Shown: piece after piece, positions 48,190 through 57,239 of the stretch
Layout: every line of letters begins with the position of its first letter
Numbering within the stretch: position 1 is the stretch's first letter
NCBI RefSeq assembly: GCF_001665875.1
Contig: NZ_LZTA01000102.1
Span: 1 to 64,000, forward strand
Direction of reading: 5' to 3'
Length of the DNA stretch: 64,000 bases
Origin: Mycobacterium sp. 852002-40037_SCH5390672
GTDB lineage: Bacteria > Actinomycetota > Actinomycetes > Mycobacteriales > Mycobacteriaceae
Made by a program: the position numbers and the translations under genes
Notes under the pieces: generated by a model
The model's input: the letters and a program-made list of their open reading frames with translations, nothing else
Told to the model about the DNA's origin: nothing
Database searches by the model: none

Positions 48190-49809
48190 TTATTCGCCGG
48201 CGGTTTCGCTCGCCGGTTTTTTGGGCAGAAACCACGCCGGAATGAAGGTGCAAACCACCAGCACGATGGCAATCACGAATACCGCCGTATAAGCGTGTGA
48301 AAGATCGTGCGACACATTGCTCCAAAAGCCAGGGACAAGCGACTGGCGGGGGATTGCGGACTGCTCGACCGGCACCCCGTCAATGACCGACTTCTGATGC
48401 AAAGCGGCAAGCTTGTTTGCTGCGACGATGTCTGGGCTCCTGATGAACTGATTCGTCAGGACCATCGACATCAGCGCCGTTCCCATCGAGCCGCCGACCT
48501 GGTGGCTGACGCTCATGAGGGTCGTTCCCCGGGCGATCTCATGGGGCGCCAGGGCCTGCACCGACGCGACCGACAGCGGCATCATGGTGCAGCCCATGCC
48601 CAGGCCCATGATCGCCAGCCCGACCAGCAGCGTGGGTAGATAGTGGGCCTGGGTGGCCACCCCGAAGGCGAAGGCGCTCAGGCCGGCGGTAATCAGCGCA
48701 ATCCCGACCAGCACGATCTTGCCCGGTCCCTGCCTGTCCACCAGCGGACCGGTCAGCCGCATGGTCAGCATGGCGCCCAGCCCCTGAGGGATCATGTGCA
48801 CGCCGGCCTGCATCGGCGTCTGGTGCAGCACCTGCTGGAAATAGCTCGGCAGCAGCAGGCCCGCACCGAAAAATGCGCCCGCGAAGACCAGCATCGTCAC
48901 GTTGGCGTGGGTGAGCACGGGATTGCGGAACAGCCGCAGATCTATCAGGGGATGATCGGCGTGATGCCACGCGTGCAGGACGAAGCCCGCGATCAACGCC
49001 AGTCCGATCATCGCGGGTATCACCACATGGCGGTCAGCCACCGTGCCCCGGCCCGGGATGGAGGACACGGCGAACAGGAACATCGCCAGGCCCGGCGAGA
49101 GCAGCAGCACGCCGACGGCGTCGAAGGTTTCGGAGCGGGCCGGGTGATCCCGGGGGAACACGATGGCGGCGAGGGCGATGGTGAGAAATCCGATCGGCAC
49201 ATTGATCAAAAAGATCCACCGCCAGCTCGAGGTGTCGATCAGCCAGCCGCCCAGGATCGGCCCGCCGATCGGGGCGAGCAGCATCGGGATGCTCAGGATC
49301 GACATCAGGCGCCCGAGCCGCCCCGGGCCCGCTTCACGGGTCAAGATCATGAATCCCAGCGGCAACAACATGCCACCGCCGGCTCCCTGCACCATCCGAA
49401 AGACAATGAGCTGCACGACGTTTGACGCAATTGCGCACAGCAGTGAGCCCAGGATGAAGGCCGCCACCGAACCGATGAACAGGCGTTTGGTGCCGAACCG
49501 GTCGGCTGCCCACCCGGTTATCGGGATCACCGTCGCCAAGGCCAGCGTGTAGCCGGTCATCGTCCAGGCCACGACGGCCTGCGAGGACGCGAACTGATCG
49601 ATGAAGGTGCGTTGGGCGACGCTGACGACCGTGACATCCAGGATGGCCATCACCGTGGCCAAGATGCACACGCCGGAGATCCGCAACAGCGCGGCGTCGA
49701 GCTTGTCGGGATATTCCCGTTCCTCGACGCCCGGCTGCCCGGTGGGGGCGTGGGGCAGCGGCGTTTTGGCCGCTGCGTACGAGGCCTCATCCATGGCGTT
49801 GCTTAGCAT
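48190..49809 (-). CDS. MFS multidrug efflux transporter, DHA2 family, tandem paralogue
   Basis: 539 residues from ATG 49809 (MLSNAMDEASYAAAK); the frame runs on to 50334 but upstream codons are Arg/Pro-rich shadow. Same layout as 46437-48050: ILDVTVVSVAQRTF, GWAADRFGTKRLFIGSVAAF, RMVQGAGGGMLLPLGFMIL, PIGGPILGGWLIDTSSWRWIFLINVPIG. By eye well over half the residues are identical across the length, so the two come from one tandem duplication. I know of no second copy at this place in M. tuberculosis. Substrate unknown. Confidence 0.92.
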   Translation of the reverse strand: MLSNAMDEASYAAAKTPLPHAPTGQPGVEEREYPDKLDAALLRISGVCILATVMAILDVTVVSVAQRTFIDQFASSQAVVAWTMTGYTLALATVIPITGWAADRFGTKRLFIGSVAAFILGSLLCAIASNVVQLIVFRMVQGAGGGMLLPLGFMILTREAGPGRLGRLMSILSIPMLLAPIGGPILGGWLIDTSSWRWIFLINVPIGFLTIALAAIVFPRDHPARSETFDAVGVLLLSPGLAMFLFAVSSIPGRGTVADRHVVIPAMIGLALIAGFVLHAWHHADHPLIDLRLFRNPVLTHANVTMLVFAGAFFGAGLLLPSYFQQVLHQTPMQAGVHMIPQGLGAMLTMRLTGPLVDRQGPGKIVLVGIALITAGLSAFAFGVATQAHYLPTLLVGLAIMGLGMGCTMMPLSVASVQALAPHEIARGTTLMSVSHQVGGSMGTALMSMVLTNQFIRSPDIVAANKLAALHQKSVIDGVPVEQSAIPRQSLVPGFWSNVSHDLSHAYTAVFVIAIVLVVCTFIPAWFLPKKPASETAGE

Positions 49810-49967
49810 ATCGAACTGATCGCATCGACTGACGCTCGCGGCCGTTCTGGTCTGCAAAGGTTCGACGGGGCGGCTGAAATCAGTTATCGCGCCAGCGCGC
49901 GTGCATATACGCTTGCTGTCTGCGTGTCCTTCACCATTCCGACACTTGAGATCGGCAAACTGCTGGT

Positions 49968-50672
49968 GTGTCTGGAAAATTGATCGTCTCGGTCTCGGGG
50001 ATTGGTGAACGCACCCTGCCCGACGTCGAGGCTTTCTGCGCGCAAATGGATGCCCGCAAAGTACCGGTGTCGTTACTGGTGGCTCCCCGCCTGTCCGGTG
50101 ATTACCGGCTCGACCATGACCCGGGAACCGTCGAATGGCTGACCACCCGTCGCGCCGGCGGTGACGCCATCGTGCTGCACGGCTACGACGACGCGGCCAC
50201 GAAGAAGCGACGCGGCGAATTCGCCATCTTGCGGGCCCACGAGGCCAACCTGCGATTGACGGCCGCCGACCGGGTGCTCGAGCACCTCGGGCTGCGTACC
50301 CGGCTGTTCGCCGCGCCCGGCTGGGTGGTGTCACCCGGTGTTGTCAAAGCGTTGCCGGACAACGGATTCCGGTTGCTGGCCGATCTGCATGGGATCACCG
50401 ACCTGGTCCGCCACACCACTGTCCGCGCACGAGTCCTCGGCATCGGTGAAGGCTTCCTCACCGAGCCATGGTGGTGCCGGATGGTGGTGTTGTCCGCCGA
50501 GCGAATCGCCCGGCGCGGCGGTGTCGTGCGGGTTGCGGTCGCGGCTCGGCATCTCCGTAAATCCGGGCCGCTACAGGCCATGGTGGACGCGGTCGACCTG
50601 GCGCTGATGCACGACTGCACCCCCTGCGTATACCGCTGGGATCAGGCTAAGGCCGTGCTCGACGCCGCCTGA
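49968..50672 (+). CDS. Polysaccharide deacetylase-like protein (Rv0784-like)
   Basis: 234 residues, GTG start. MSGKLIVSVSGIGERTLPDVEAFCAQMDARKVPVSLLVAPRLSG, with DAIVLHGYDD and LGLRTRLFAAPGWVVSPGVVKALPDNGFRLLADLHG, is the pattern of DUF2334/NodB-like carbohydrate esterases. Metal-binding HGYD is present, while the usual TFDD start is replaced by VSGIG, so activity is uncertain. No signal peptide. Divergent from the MFS gene; 158 bases between them form a shared promoter region. Confidence 0.78.
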   Translation: MSGKLIVSVSGIGERTLPDVEAFCAQMDARKVPVSLLVAPRLSGDYRLDHDPGTVEWLTTRRAGGDAIVLHGYDDAATKKRRGEFAILRAHEANLRLTAADRVLEHLGLRTRLFAAPGWVVSPGVVKALPDNGFRLLADLHGITDLVRHTTVRARVLGIGEGFLTEPWWCRMVVLSAERIARRGGVVRVAVAARHLRKSGPLQAMVDAVDLALMHDCTPCVYRWDQAKAVLDAA

Positions 50673-50719
50673 CGAAGCGACTGTCTGACCTGCTCGTCGG
50701 GGCACTACCCTGGTCCGAC

Positions 50720-52387
50720 ATGAGCGATTCTTCAGTTGCGGGGTTCGACGCCGACGCCATCGTCGTCGGAGCGGGACTGGCCGGCCTGGTCGCCGCCTGC
50801 GAACTGGTGGATCGCGGCCTGCGGGTGCTGATCGTCGACCAGGAGAACAGCGCAAACCTGGGCGGGCAGGCCTTCTGGTCCTTCGGCGGTCTGTTCTTCG
50901 TCGACAGCCCCGAGCAGCGCCGGTTGGGTATCCGCGACAGCCATGAACTGGCGTTGCAGGACTGGCTCGGTACGGCGGCCTTCGACCGTCCAGAGGACTA
51001 CTGGCCCCGCCAGTGGGCGCACGCCTACGTCGATTTCGCCGCGGGGGAGAAACGCAGTTGGTTACGTTCGCGGGGCCTCAAGCTTTTCCCGCTGGTGGGC
51101 TGGGCGGAGCGCGGCGGGTATGACGCACAGGGGCACGGCAATTCGGTTCCCCGCTTCCATATCACCTGGGGTACCGGGCCCGCGCTGGTCGAGATTTTCG
51201 CCCGTCAATTGCGGGACCGCTCCTCGGTGAGGTTTGCGCACCGCCATCAGGTCGACGAGTTGATCGTCGAGGGCGAGGCGGTGACCGGCGTGCGGGGCAC
51301 CGTGCTGGAGCCCTCGGCCACGCCGAGGGGGGTCGCGTCATCACGAGAGCCCTTAGGGCAGTTCGAGTTTCGTGCCGACGCCGTGATCGTGACGAGTGGT
51401 GGCATCGGGGCCAACCACGAGTTGGTGCGAAAGAATTGGCCCAAACGCATGGGCCGCGTCCCCGAGCAACTGCTGAGCGGGGTGCCGGCCCATGTCGACG
51501 GCCGGATGATCGGCATCACGCAGCGGGCCGGCGCGCGGGTGATCAACCCCGACCGGATGTGGCACTACGTCGAGGGCATCACCAACTACGACCCGATCTG
51601 GCCGTTGCACGGCATTCGCATCATCCCCGGGCCGTCGTCCCTGTGGATCGATGCGAGCGGCAAACGGTTGCCGGTGCCCCTCTATCCCGGCTTCGACACG
51701 CTGGGGACCTTGGAGTACATCACCAAATCGGGGTTCGACTACACCTGGTTCGTGTTGAACGCCAAGATCATTGAGAAGGAGTTCGCACTCTCCGGGCAGG
51801 AGCAGAATCCCGATCTGACCGGACAGAGCATCCGCGAGCTGTTGCGAAACCGGGCGCGATCCGGGCCGCCGGGGCCCGTGCAGGCGTTTGTCGATCGGGG
51901 TGTTGACTTCGTCAGCGCAAACTCGTTGCGCGACTTGGTGTCCGCGATGAACAAGCTGCCCGACGTGCAGCCGCTGGACTATGCCACGGTGGAGGCCGAG
52001 GTCACCGCCCGGGACCGGGAGGTCGCCAACAAGTTCAGCAAGGACGGTCAGATCACGGCGATCCGCGGTGCCCGCAACTATCTGGGCGACCGGCTGGGCC
52101 GGGTCGTGGCGCCGCACCGGCTGACCGACCCGAAGGCGGGGCCGATGATCGCGGTCAAGCTGCATATCCTGACCAGAAAAACGTTGGGCGGCATCGAAAC
52201 CGACCTTGCCTCACGGGTGCTGAAGGCCGACGGCACGCCCATCACCGGTCTGTACGCGGCCGGCGAGGTCGCCGGATTCGGTGGCGGCGGCGTGCACGGC
52301 TACCGCGCGCTGGAGGGCACGTTTTTGGGCGGCTGCATCTTCTCGGGCCGCGCCGCCGTCCGCGGCGCCGCCGACGACATCACCTAG
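50720..52387 (+). CDS. FAD-binding dehydrogenase, fumarate-reductase/KsdD-like (Rv0785-like)
   Basis: 555 residues. FAD motif DAIVVGAGLAGLVAACELVDRGLRVLIVDQE (residues 11-42), then NLGGQAFWSFGGLFFV. The substrate domain is followed by the second FAD part IVTSGGIGANHELVR, and GLYAAGEVAGFGGGGVHGYRALEGTFLGGCIFSGRAAVR at the end. Flavoprotein family that includes ketosteroid dehydrogenases and fumarate reductases. Annotated in M. tuberculosis as an FAD dehydrogenase (Rv0785). A sterol role would suit the region but is not shown. Confidence 0.9.
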   Translation: MSDSSVAGFDADAIVVGAGLAGLVAACELVDRGLRVLIVDQENSANLGGQAFWSFGGLFFVDSPEQRRLGIRDSHELALQDWLGTAAFDRPEDYWPRQWAHAYVDFAAGEKRSWLRSRGLKLFPLVGWAERGGYDAQGHGNSVPRFHITWGTGPALVEIFARQLRDRSSVRFAHRHQVDELIVEGEAVTGVRGTVLEPSATPRGVASSREPLGQFEFRADAVIVTSGGIGANHELVRKNWPKRMGRVPEQLLSGVPAHVDGRMIGITQRAGARVINPDRMWHYVEGITNYDPIWPLHGIRIIPGPSSLWIDASGKRLPVPLYPGFDTLGTLEYITKSGFDYTWFVLNAKIIEKEFALSGQEQNPDLTGQSIRELLRNRARSGPPGPVQAFVDRGVDFVSANSLRDLVSAMNKLPDVQPLDYATVEAEVTARDREVANKFSKDGQITAIRGARNYLGDRLGRVVAPHRLTDPKAGPMIAVKLHILTRKTLGGIETDLASRVLKADGTPITGLYAAGEVAGFGGGGVHGYRALEGTFLGGCIFSGRAAVRGAADDIT

Positions 52388-52420
52388 CCGGGGCGCGGGG
52401 TAACCCGTCCGCTTCCGAAC

Positions 52421-52436
52421 GTCACGCCGGCGTGAC
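52421..52436. terminator. Palindrome between convergent genes
   Basis: GTCACGCCGGCGTGAC is a perfect 16-base palindrome in the 54-base gap between two converging stops. As RNA it gives only a six-pair stem with a CCGG loop on either strand. It may serve as a bidirectional terminator; no T-run is present. Confidence 0.35.
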
Positions 52437-52441
52437 CGCCG

Positions 52442-53080
52442 CTAGAACGTGACGGCGTCTTCTTCGGGAAGCACCTGGAAGTCGGTGCTGGTCATCTCGG
52501 TGAGCCGTCCGTAGTAGATGCCACGGGCGTCTGGGGCGATGATTCCCTGGTGAATGGGAACGGCGCGCTCCGGAGCCACCGCACGCAGGTAATCGACCGC
52601 CTCGGACACCTTCATCCACGGCGCGGCCGCCGGCGTGGCCAAGACGTCCACCGGCTCACCGGGCACGAACAGCGCGTCACCGGGATGCATCAACCGGGCA
52701 CGATGGTCCCCGTCGCCCACCAGAAACGAAATGTTCTCGATCACAGGGATTTCCGGGTGGATGACCGCATGCTTTCCGCCGACGGCGCGCACCGTCAGTT
52801 CACCGATTTGCAGCTCGTCGCCGACATGGACCTCCCGGCAGGGCGCGCCCAGCTGCGCGGTGGTCTGCGGGTCGGCGTACAGCACCGCATCCGGGTTACC
52901 CTCGAGCAATGCGGGCAGCCGTTTGGCGTCGACATGGTCGGGATGCTGATGGGTGATCAAGATGGCGGTCAGGCCGGTGATTCCCTCGAAGCCGTGCGCG
53001 AAGGTACCGGGATCAAAGAGCACGCGGGTGTGGTCGAATTCGGCAAGTAGGCACGAATGGCCGAAATGCGTCAGTTGCAT
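52442..53080 (-). CDS. Metallo-beta-lactamase-fold hydrolase (Rv0786c-like)
   Basis: 212 residues from ATG 53080 (MQLTHFGHSCLLAEF); the frame is open beyond but shadow-like. UlaG-type short MBL fold: THFGHSCLL at the start, zinc motif THQHPDHVD, GGKHAVIHPEIP, RLMHPGDALFVPGEPVDVLATP with Asp, and a late IHQG. A likely zinc hydrolase of the cytoplasm acting on a phosphodiester or lactone; substrate unknown. Divergent from 53099. Order as Rv0786c. Confidence 0.88.
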   Translation of the reverse strand: MQLTHFGHSCLLAEFDHTRVLFDPGTFAHGFEGITGLTAILITHQHPDHVDAKRLPALLEGNPDAVLYADPQTTAQLGAPCREVHVGDELQIGELTVRAVGGKHAVIHPEIPVIENISFLVGDGDHRARLMHPGDALFVPGEPVDVLATPAAAPWMKVSEAVDYLRAVAPERAVPIHQGIIAPDARGIYYGRLTEMTSTDFQVLPEEDAVTF

Positions 53081-53098
53081 ATCTACGATTGTGCCTTG

Positions 53099-53791
53099 AT
53101 GGGCAAGCTGCCGATGCGCGTGATCCTGGCCACGATGCTGGTCGCCGGCAATTTCGCAATTGCTCTGGTGGTCGTCATTCCTGCGCATGCCGACCCGGAG
53201 ACTTGCCCGGGGCTGTGCGACCGGATACCGAACACCGCGTGGATCGATCAGCATGCCGTGCCGCTGGACGCGTTGTATCACTGGCCCGCGCTGGCCGGCC
53301 AGGCGGTGCAGACGACCGGTTCGGCGCCCGGCCCCCGTTTTCGGTTCGAGGAGCTGTGCGCCACGCCGCCGATACCGCAGGACCCTCGCGACGCCGCCGT
53401 CGCGGCTCGCTCGACGGTTCAGCATCCCGACGGGCAGTGGCAACTGCAGGCCCAGGTCCTGCACTGGCGCGGTGACACGGCCCACGGCGGCACGATCGCG
53501 GCCACGGCGTTCGGCAACGCCGTCGCCGCGCTGCGGGCATGCCAGCAGCGCGCACCGACGGAATCACCGTCGCTGACCAGTGACGAAACCAACCGAATGG
53601 CCGCCGTGATCAGCGGCCCGGTGGTGATGCACTCCTACCTGTTCGCCCACCCCGCCAGCAGCACGATCAGCGAGGTCACGCTGTGGTCAACAGCACCGCC
53701 GCAGGCGTCCTGGCCGGCGATGGCGGACGATCCGGTGCTCAATGCCATGAGCGCGCCGCTGTGCGAGGCCTACATTGCCTCGTGCCCGTAA
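53099..53791 (+). CDS. Exported hypothetical protein (Rv0787-like)
   Basis: 230 residues from ATG 53099 (MGKLPMRVILATM); ATG 53114 removes five residues. Signal peptide: hydrophobic RVILATMLVAGNFAIALVVVIPAHADPE, cleavage near AHA-DP. The mature part has six cysteines (CPGLC, LCATP, ACQQ, LCEAYIASCP), as in an oxidised secreted protein. An ATPase-like or enzymatic motif is absent. The place before purS matches Rv0787 in M. tuberculosis. Function unknown. Confidence 0.75.
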   Translation: MGKLPMRVILATMLVAGNFAIALVVVIPAHADPETCPGLCDRIPNTAWIDQHAVPLDALYHWPALAGQAVQTTGSAPGPRFRFEELCATPPIPQDPRDAAVAARSTVQHPDGQWQLQAQVLHWRGDTAHGGTIAATAFGNAVAALRACQQRAPTESPSLTSDETNRMAAVISGPVVMHSYLFAHPASSTISEVTLWSTAPPQASWPAMADDPVLNAMSAPLCEAYIASCP

Positions 53792-53816
53792 CCGTCAGCT
53801 GCGCTTTCGCCGGTAG

Positions 53817-53838
53817 AGTTGGCGCCGAAACGCCAACT
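53817..53838 (+). promoter_or_regulatory. Hairpin in the purS leader
   Basis: AGTTGGCG-CCGAAA-CGCCAACT forms an eight-pair stem. The purS Shine-Dalgarno (GAGGAGG, about 53840-53846) follows directly, and a TANNNT -10 candidate (TAGAGT, 53814-53819) overlaps the left arm. It may end readthrough from the exported-protein gene or shape purS translation. Confidence 0.4.
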
Positions 53839-53852
53839 GAGGAGGAGCGCCG

Positions 53853-54092
53853 GTGGCCCGGGTGATCGTGAGCGTGATGCCCAAAGCGGAGATTCTCGAC
53901 CCGCAAGGTCAGGCGATTGTCGGCGCGCTGGGTCGCCTCGGACATCCGGGGATCTCAGAAGTGCGGCAAGGCAAGCGTTTTGAGCTCGAAGTGGACGACA
54001 GCGTCGACGATTCGGCGCTCGCCGAGATAGCGGAATCGCTGCTGGCGAACACCGTGATCGAAGACTGGACCATCAGCCGGGAGACACCGTGA
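53853..54092 (+). CDS. purS: FGAM synthase subunit PurS
   Basis: 79 residues, GTG start with GAGGAGG seven bases upstream. MARVIVSVMPKAEILDPQGQAIVGALGRLGHPGISEVRQGKRFELEVD is the family pattern. PurS bridges PurQ and PurL in the three-part formylglycinamidine synthase; purQ overlaps by four bases just downstream. purL is not in this window. Confidence 0.95.
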   Translation: MARVIVSVMPKAEILDPQGQAIVGALGRLGHPGISEVRQGKRFELEVDDSVDDSALAEIAESLLANTVIEDWTISRETP

Positions 54093-54763
54093 CGGCACGC
54101 ATCGGGATCATCACGTTTCCCGGCACGCTCGACGACGTGGATGCCGCTCGCGCGGCGCGCCGCGTCGGAGCCGAGCCCGTCAGCCTGTGGCATGCCGACG
54201 CCGATCTCAAAAGCGTCGACGCGGTGGTGGTGCCCGGCGGTTTCTCCTACGGCGATTACCTGCGGGCCGGTGCGATCGCGAGGTTCGCCCCGGTGATGAC
54301 CGAGGTGGTGGAGGCTGCACGGCACGGCATGCCGGTGTTGGGCATTTGCAACGGTTTTCAGGTGCTCTGCGAGGCAGGCCTGTTGCCCGGGGCCCTGACT
54401 CGTAACGTGGGTCTGCACTTCATCTGTCGCGACGTGTGGCTGCGGGTGGCCTCGACCTCGACGGCTTGGACGTCGCGCTTCGAGCCCGACGCCGACCTGC
54501 TGGTCCCGCTGAAGTCCGGTGAGGGGCGGTACGTGGCGCCCGCCGACGTGATCGAGGAGCTCGAGGGCGAGGGGCGGGTGGTCTTCCGGTACCACGAGAA
54601 CGCCAACGGCTCGCTGCACGACATCGCCGGGGTCAGCTCCGCCGACGGCCGCGTCGTGGGTCTGATGCCGCATCCCGAGCACGCCATCGAAGCGCTGACG
54701 GGGCCTTCCGATGACGGGCTGGGCCTGTTCTATTCGGTGCTGGACGGAGTGCTCGCCGGCTGA
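54089..54763 (+). CDS. purQ: FGAM synthase glutaminase subunit PurQ
   Basis: 224 residues, GTG start overlapping purS. Class I glutamine amidotransferase: RIGIITFPGTLDDVDAARAARR, VVVPGGFSYGDYLRAGAIARF, nucleophile in PVLGICNGFQVLCEAGLLPGALTRN, and MPHPEHAIE with His and Glu. It supplies ammonia to PurL. The 3' end overlaps the convergent WS/DGAT gene by 34 bases. Order as Rv0788. Confidence 0.97.
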   Translation: MTARIGIITFPGTLDDVDAARAARRVGAEPVSLWHADADLKSVDAVVVPGGFSYGDYLRAGAIARFAPVMTEVVEAARHGMPVLGICNGFQVLCEAGLLPGALTRNVGLHFICRDVWLRVASTSTAWTSRFEPDADLLVPLKSGEGRYVAPADVIEELEGEGRVVFRYHENANGSLHDIAGVSSADGRVVGLMPHPEHAIEALTGPSDDGLGLFYSVLDGVLAG

Positions 54764-56145
54764 GCGGAAATGCCTGCGGCTTCGCGTAATTCGGCAAAGG
54801 ACGCGCTGATGGCATCCGTTGCCTCATGCGGATCGTTGAATGTCCGGTCGTCGGTGAGCACCGCGACGCCGAGTCGGTCCACGTAACTCCACACGGTGAT
54901 GTTGACGGGGGCGCCGGGAGAAAGCACTCCGGTGGAGTAGATCTCGCTGACGGCGGCGCCGCCGAAGTGGCCCCGCTCGCGCGGGCCCACCACGCTGGAC
55001 ACCGCGACGTTCATCAGCTTGTTCGGCGCGTCGCGCAGGCCCAGCCACCGAAACGCGGCGGGGGCCAAGGCGGTCGGCAGATAGCCCATCATCTTCCCGT
55101 AGAGCTCTGGGCCGAGGACTTCGTGGTCTTCCTTGGCGATCTTGGTGGCCAGGGCCACCAGGCGGGCCCGTTCCATGGGGTCGTCGATGTGGACCGGCAG
55201 CGAGATCATCAGACCGCTGAGCTCGTTGCCGGTGATCCGGTCCGACTTGTCGGTGGCCGTTGGCACCGACGCGATGATCGGGCGTTCGGCCGCGCCGTCA
55301 TAAGCCAGCAGGAGAGTTCGCAACCCGCCGGTTGCCATCGTCAGCACCACATCGTTCACCGTGATGCCCAACGCTTTTGCCGTCGCCTTGACGTCCGGTA
55401 GCGGTAACGACGTGCTGGCGAACCGGCGCCGCGGCGAGACGACATGGTTGAGGAAGGTCGGCGGTGCGTCGAACGCGTCGGCCAGGTCGGGGTGATCGCC
55501 GCGCTCGCGAGACCGGCGTCGCACCCGCATCATCCCGACGGCCGCGTCCTTGAGGAGTCCGGGCAGTTCGCCGATCTGACGGACGTGGTCGCGCGCCGCC
55601 GCGCGCAGCAGGTCGGCGTTGGACGCGGTGATGCCGGCTTCGTCGTTGTCACGCTCGTCGGTGCGCCCCTCGCGCAGATCCATCGCGCGGGCCAGCAGGT
55701 TGACCGAGGCGACACCGTCGGCCAGCGCATGGTGAACCTTGCCGATCAAGGCGAATCGACCACCGGCAAGCCCCTCGGCGAAATGAAATTCCCACAGCGG
55801 TCGGCTGCGGTCCAGCGGAGTGGACGCGATCTCGCCGATCACCTGATCGAGCTCGCGCCGCCCGCCCGGCGCGGGCACCCGCACTCGCCGCAGGTGATAA
55901 TCCAGGTCGACCTCGCAGTTCTCCTGCCACATCGGGTGATGCAGATGCCAAGGGATGTCAACGAGCTTGTAGCGCAACGGTTCCAGCAGATGAAGCCGAC
56001 GACGCACGTGGCGCCGGAACACGTCGAATCCGAATTCGCCGTCGGAGTCGGCGGGGTCGATGACCGCCACCTTCAGCGTGTGCGTGTGCAGGTTGGGCGT
56101 CTCGCTGTAGAGCAGCATGGCGTCCATGCCGTTGAGCCTTTTCAC
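54730..56145 (-). CDS. WS/DGAT family acyltransferase
   Basis: 471 residues. MKRLNGMDAMLLYSETPNLHTHTLKVAVID is the usual start; the catalytic motif HHxxxDG appears as KVHHALADGVASVNLL; later NDVVLTMATGGLRTLLL, PTATDKSDRITGNELSGLMISLPVH, and PLGLRDAP-like sequence. Family members make triacylglycerol or wax ester from acyl-CoA at the membrane. M. tuberculosis has about fifteen; I cannot say which fits, though Rv1425 lies close to an acyltransferase as this one does. Ends inside purQ (34-base overlap). Confidence 0.92.
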   Translation of the reverse strand: MKRLNGMDAMLLYSETPNLHTHTLKVAVIDPADSDGEFGFDVFRRHVRRRLHLLEPLRYKLVDIPWHLHHPMWQENCEVDLDYHLRRVRVPAPGGRRELDQVIGEIASTPLDRSRPLWEFHFAEGLAGGRFALIGKVHHALADGVASVNLLARAMDLREGRTDERDNDEAGITASNADLLRAAARDHVRQIGELPGLLKDAAVGMMRVRRRSRERGDHPDLADAFDAPPTFLNHVVSPRRRFASTSLPLPDVKATAKALGITVNDVVLTMATGGLRTLLLAYDGAAERPIIASVPTATDKSDRITGNELSGLMISLPVHIDDPMERARLVALATKIAKEDHEVLGPELYGKMMGYLPTALAPAAFRWLGLRDAPNKLMNVAVSSVVGPRERGHFGGAAVSEIYSTGVLSPGAPVNITVWSYVDRLGVAVLTDDRTFNDPHEATDAISASFAELREAAGISAQPASTPSSTE

Positions 56146-56276
56146 ATGTCACCCCGCCCCGCCGACGCGTCCGGGCCGACAACCATGCCGCGATGTCACG
56201 CACCGCCGACGTGGATCGGCGGTCATCGTATCGGGGCGGCCCGGCCGGCCCGGCTCGTCCGCGGCCCCGAACATCG

Positions 56277-57092
56277 TCAGCCCAGGATCGGGAACCGGCG
56301 CTGCCCGGCCAGCCGCTTGAGCGCGGCTTCCATGACGGCGCGTACGTGGGCGTCGACCTCGTCGACGTCGGGGTCGTTGCCGAAGCGGGCGGTGATGTCG
56401 ATCGGCTCGAGAACCTCGGTGACGACCTTTGCCGGCAGGGGCACGTTGGGCGGGAAGATCACGCTCAGCCCGAACGGGAACCCGACGCTGATCGGCAGGA
56501 TGTCCATCCGTGCCTTGGTCAGCCCCAGCTTGCGGGCCAGCCAGTTGCCCCGGGTCAGGAACAGCTGAGTCTCCTGGGCGCCGATGGACACTGTCGGCAC
56601 GATGGGGACCCCGTCTTCGACGGCGGTCCGCACGTAGCCGGTGCGGCCGTTGAAGTCGATCGTGTTCGCGCTGAAGGTCGGCCGGTAGGAGTCGTAGTCG
56701 CCACCGGGGAACACCAGTACCACCGCGCCGGAATGCAGGGCGGTGGCGGCGTTTTCACGGCTGGCCTCGATGACCCCGAGGCGGCGAAGCCAGCCGTCCA
56801 ATGGCCCTATGAACAGCCCGTAATGGGCCAATGTGTAGACGGGGCGGTCGTAGCCGAATCTGTTGTAGAAGGCGGGCGAGAAGATCAACACGTCCGGGGT
56901 CAGCATGCCGCCGGAGTGGTTGGAGACCACCAGGGCGCCGCCTGAGGACGGAATGTTGTCGATGTTTCGCACCTCGGCCCGGTAATACCGTTTGATGGCC
57001 GGGCCGAGCACTTTGGTGACCTGTTCGGTTAAGGCCGGATCCCATTTGGCGGTTTCGTGGTTCTCCGCCGCGTCCACACCGTTGCCCTTCAT
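56277..57092 (-). CDS. Lysophospholipid acyltransferase-type protein (PlsC family)
   Basis: 271 residues. YYRAEVRNIDNIPSSGGALVVSNHSGGMLTPDVLIF holds a modified acyltransferase block I (NHSGGMLTPD, where classic enzymes have NHxxxxD), and VVLVFPGGDYDSYRP is block III. Acylates glycerophosphate or a related lipid at the inner membrane. Located 131 bases upstream of the WS/DGAT gene on the same strand, so both may feed storage-lipid synthesis. Resembles the Rv1428c type. Confidence 0.88.
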   Translation of the reverse strand: MKGNGVDAAENHETAKWDPALTEQVTKVLGPAIKRYYRAEVRNIDNIPSSGGALVVSNHSGGMLTPDVLIFSPAFYNRFGYDRPVYTLAHYGLFIGPLDGWLRRLGVIEASRENAATALHSGAVVLVFPGGDYDSYRPTFSANTIDFNGRTGYVRTAVEDGVPIVPTVSIGAQETQLFLTRGNWLARKLGLTKARMDILPISVGFPFGLSVIFPPNVPLPAKVVTEVLEPIDITARFGNDPDVDEVDAHVRAVMEAALKRLAGQRRFPILG

Positions 57093-57239
57093 GGCTTCCC
57101 CGCTGTCAGTTCCTGCACTTTGCTATTGGTTGCCGGTGTGACGCCGGTCTCAAACCTCCGCCCCAGACAGCATATGCTACTCTCCATTTAAGAGAATGTC
57201 ATATCCGTTTGCTGGGGGGCGAACGCGTAGTGGGGGAGC

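Noticed and set aside
48190..50334. 714-residue MFS protein with long N-terminal extension
   Set aside because: The first 175 residues are Arg/Pro-rich shadow over the neighbouring gene and promoter; ATG 49809 gives a normal DHA2 length.
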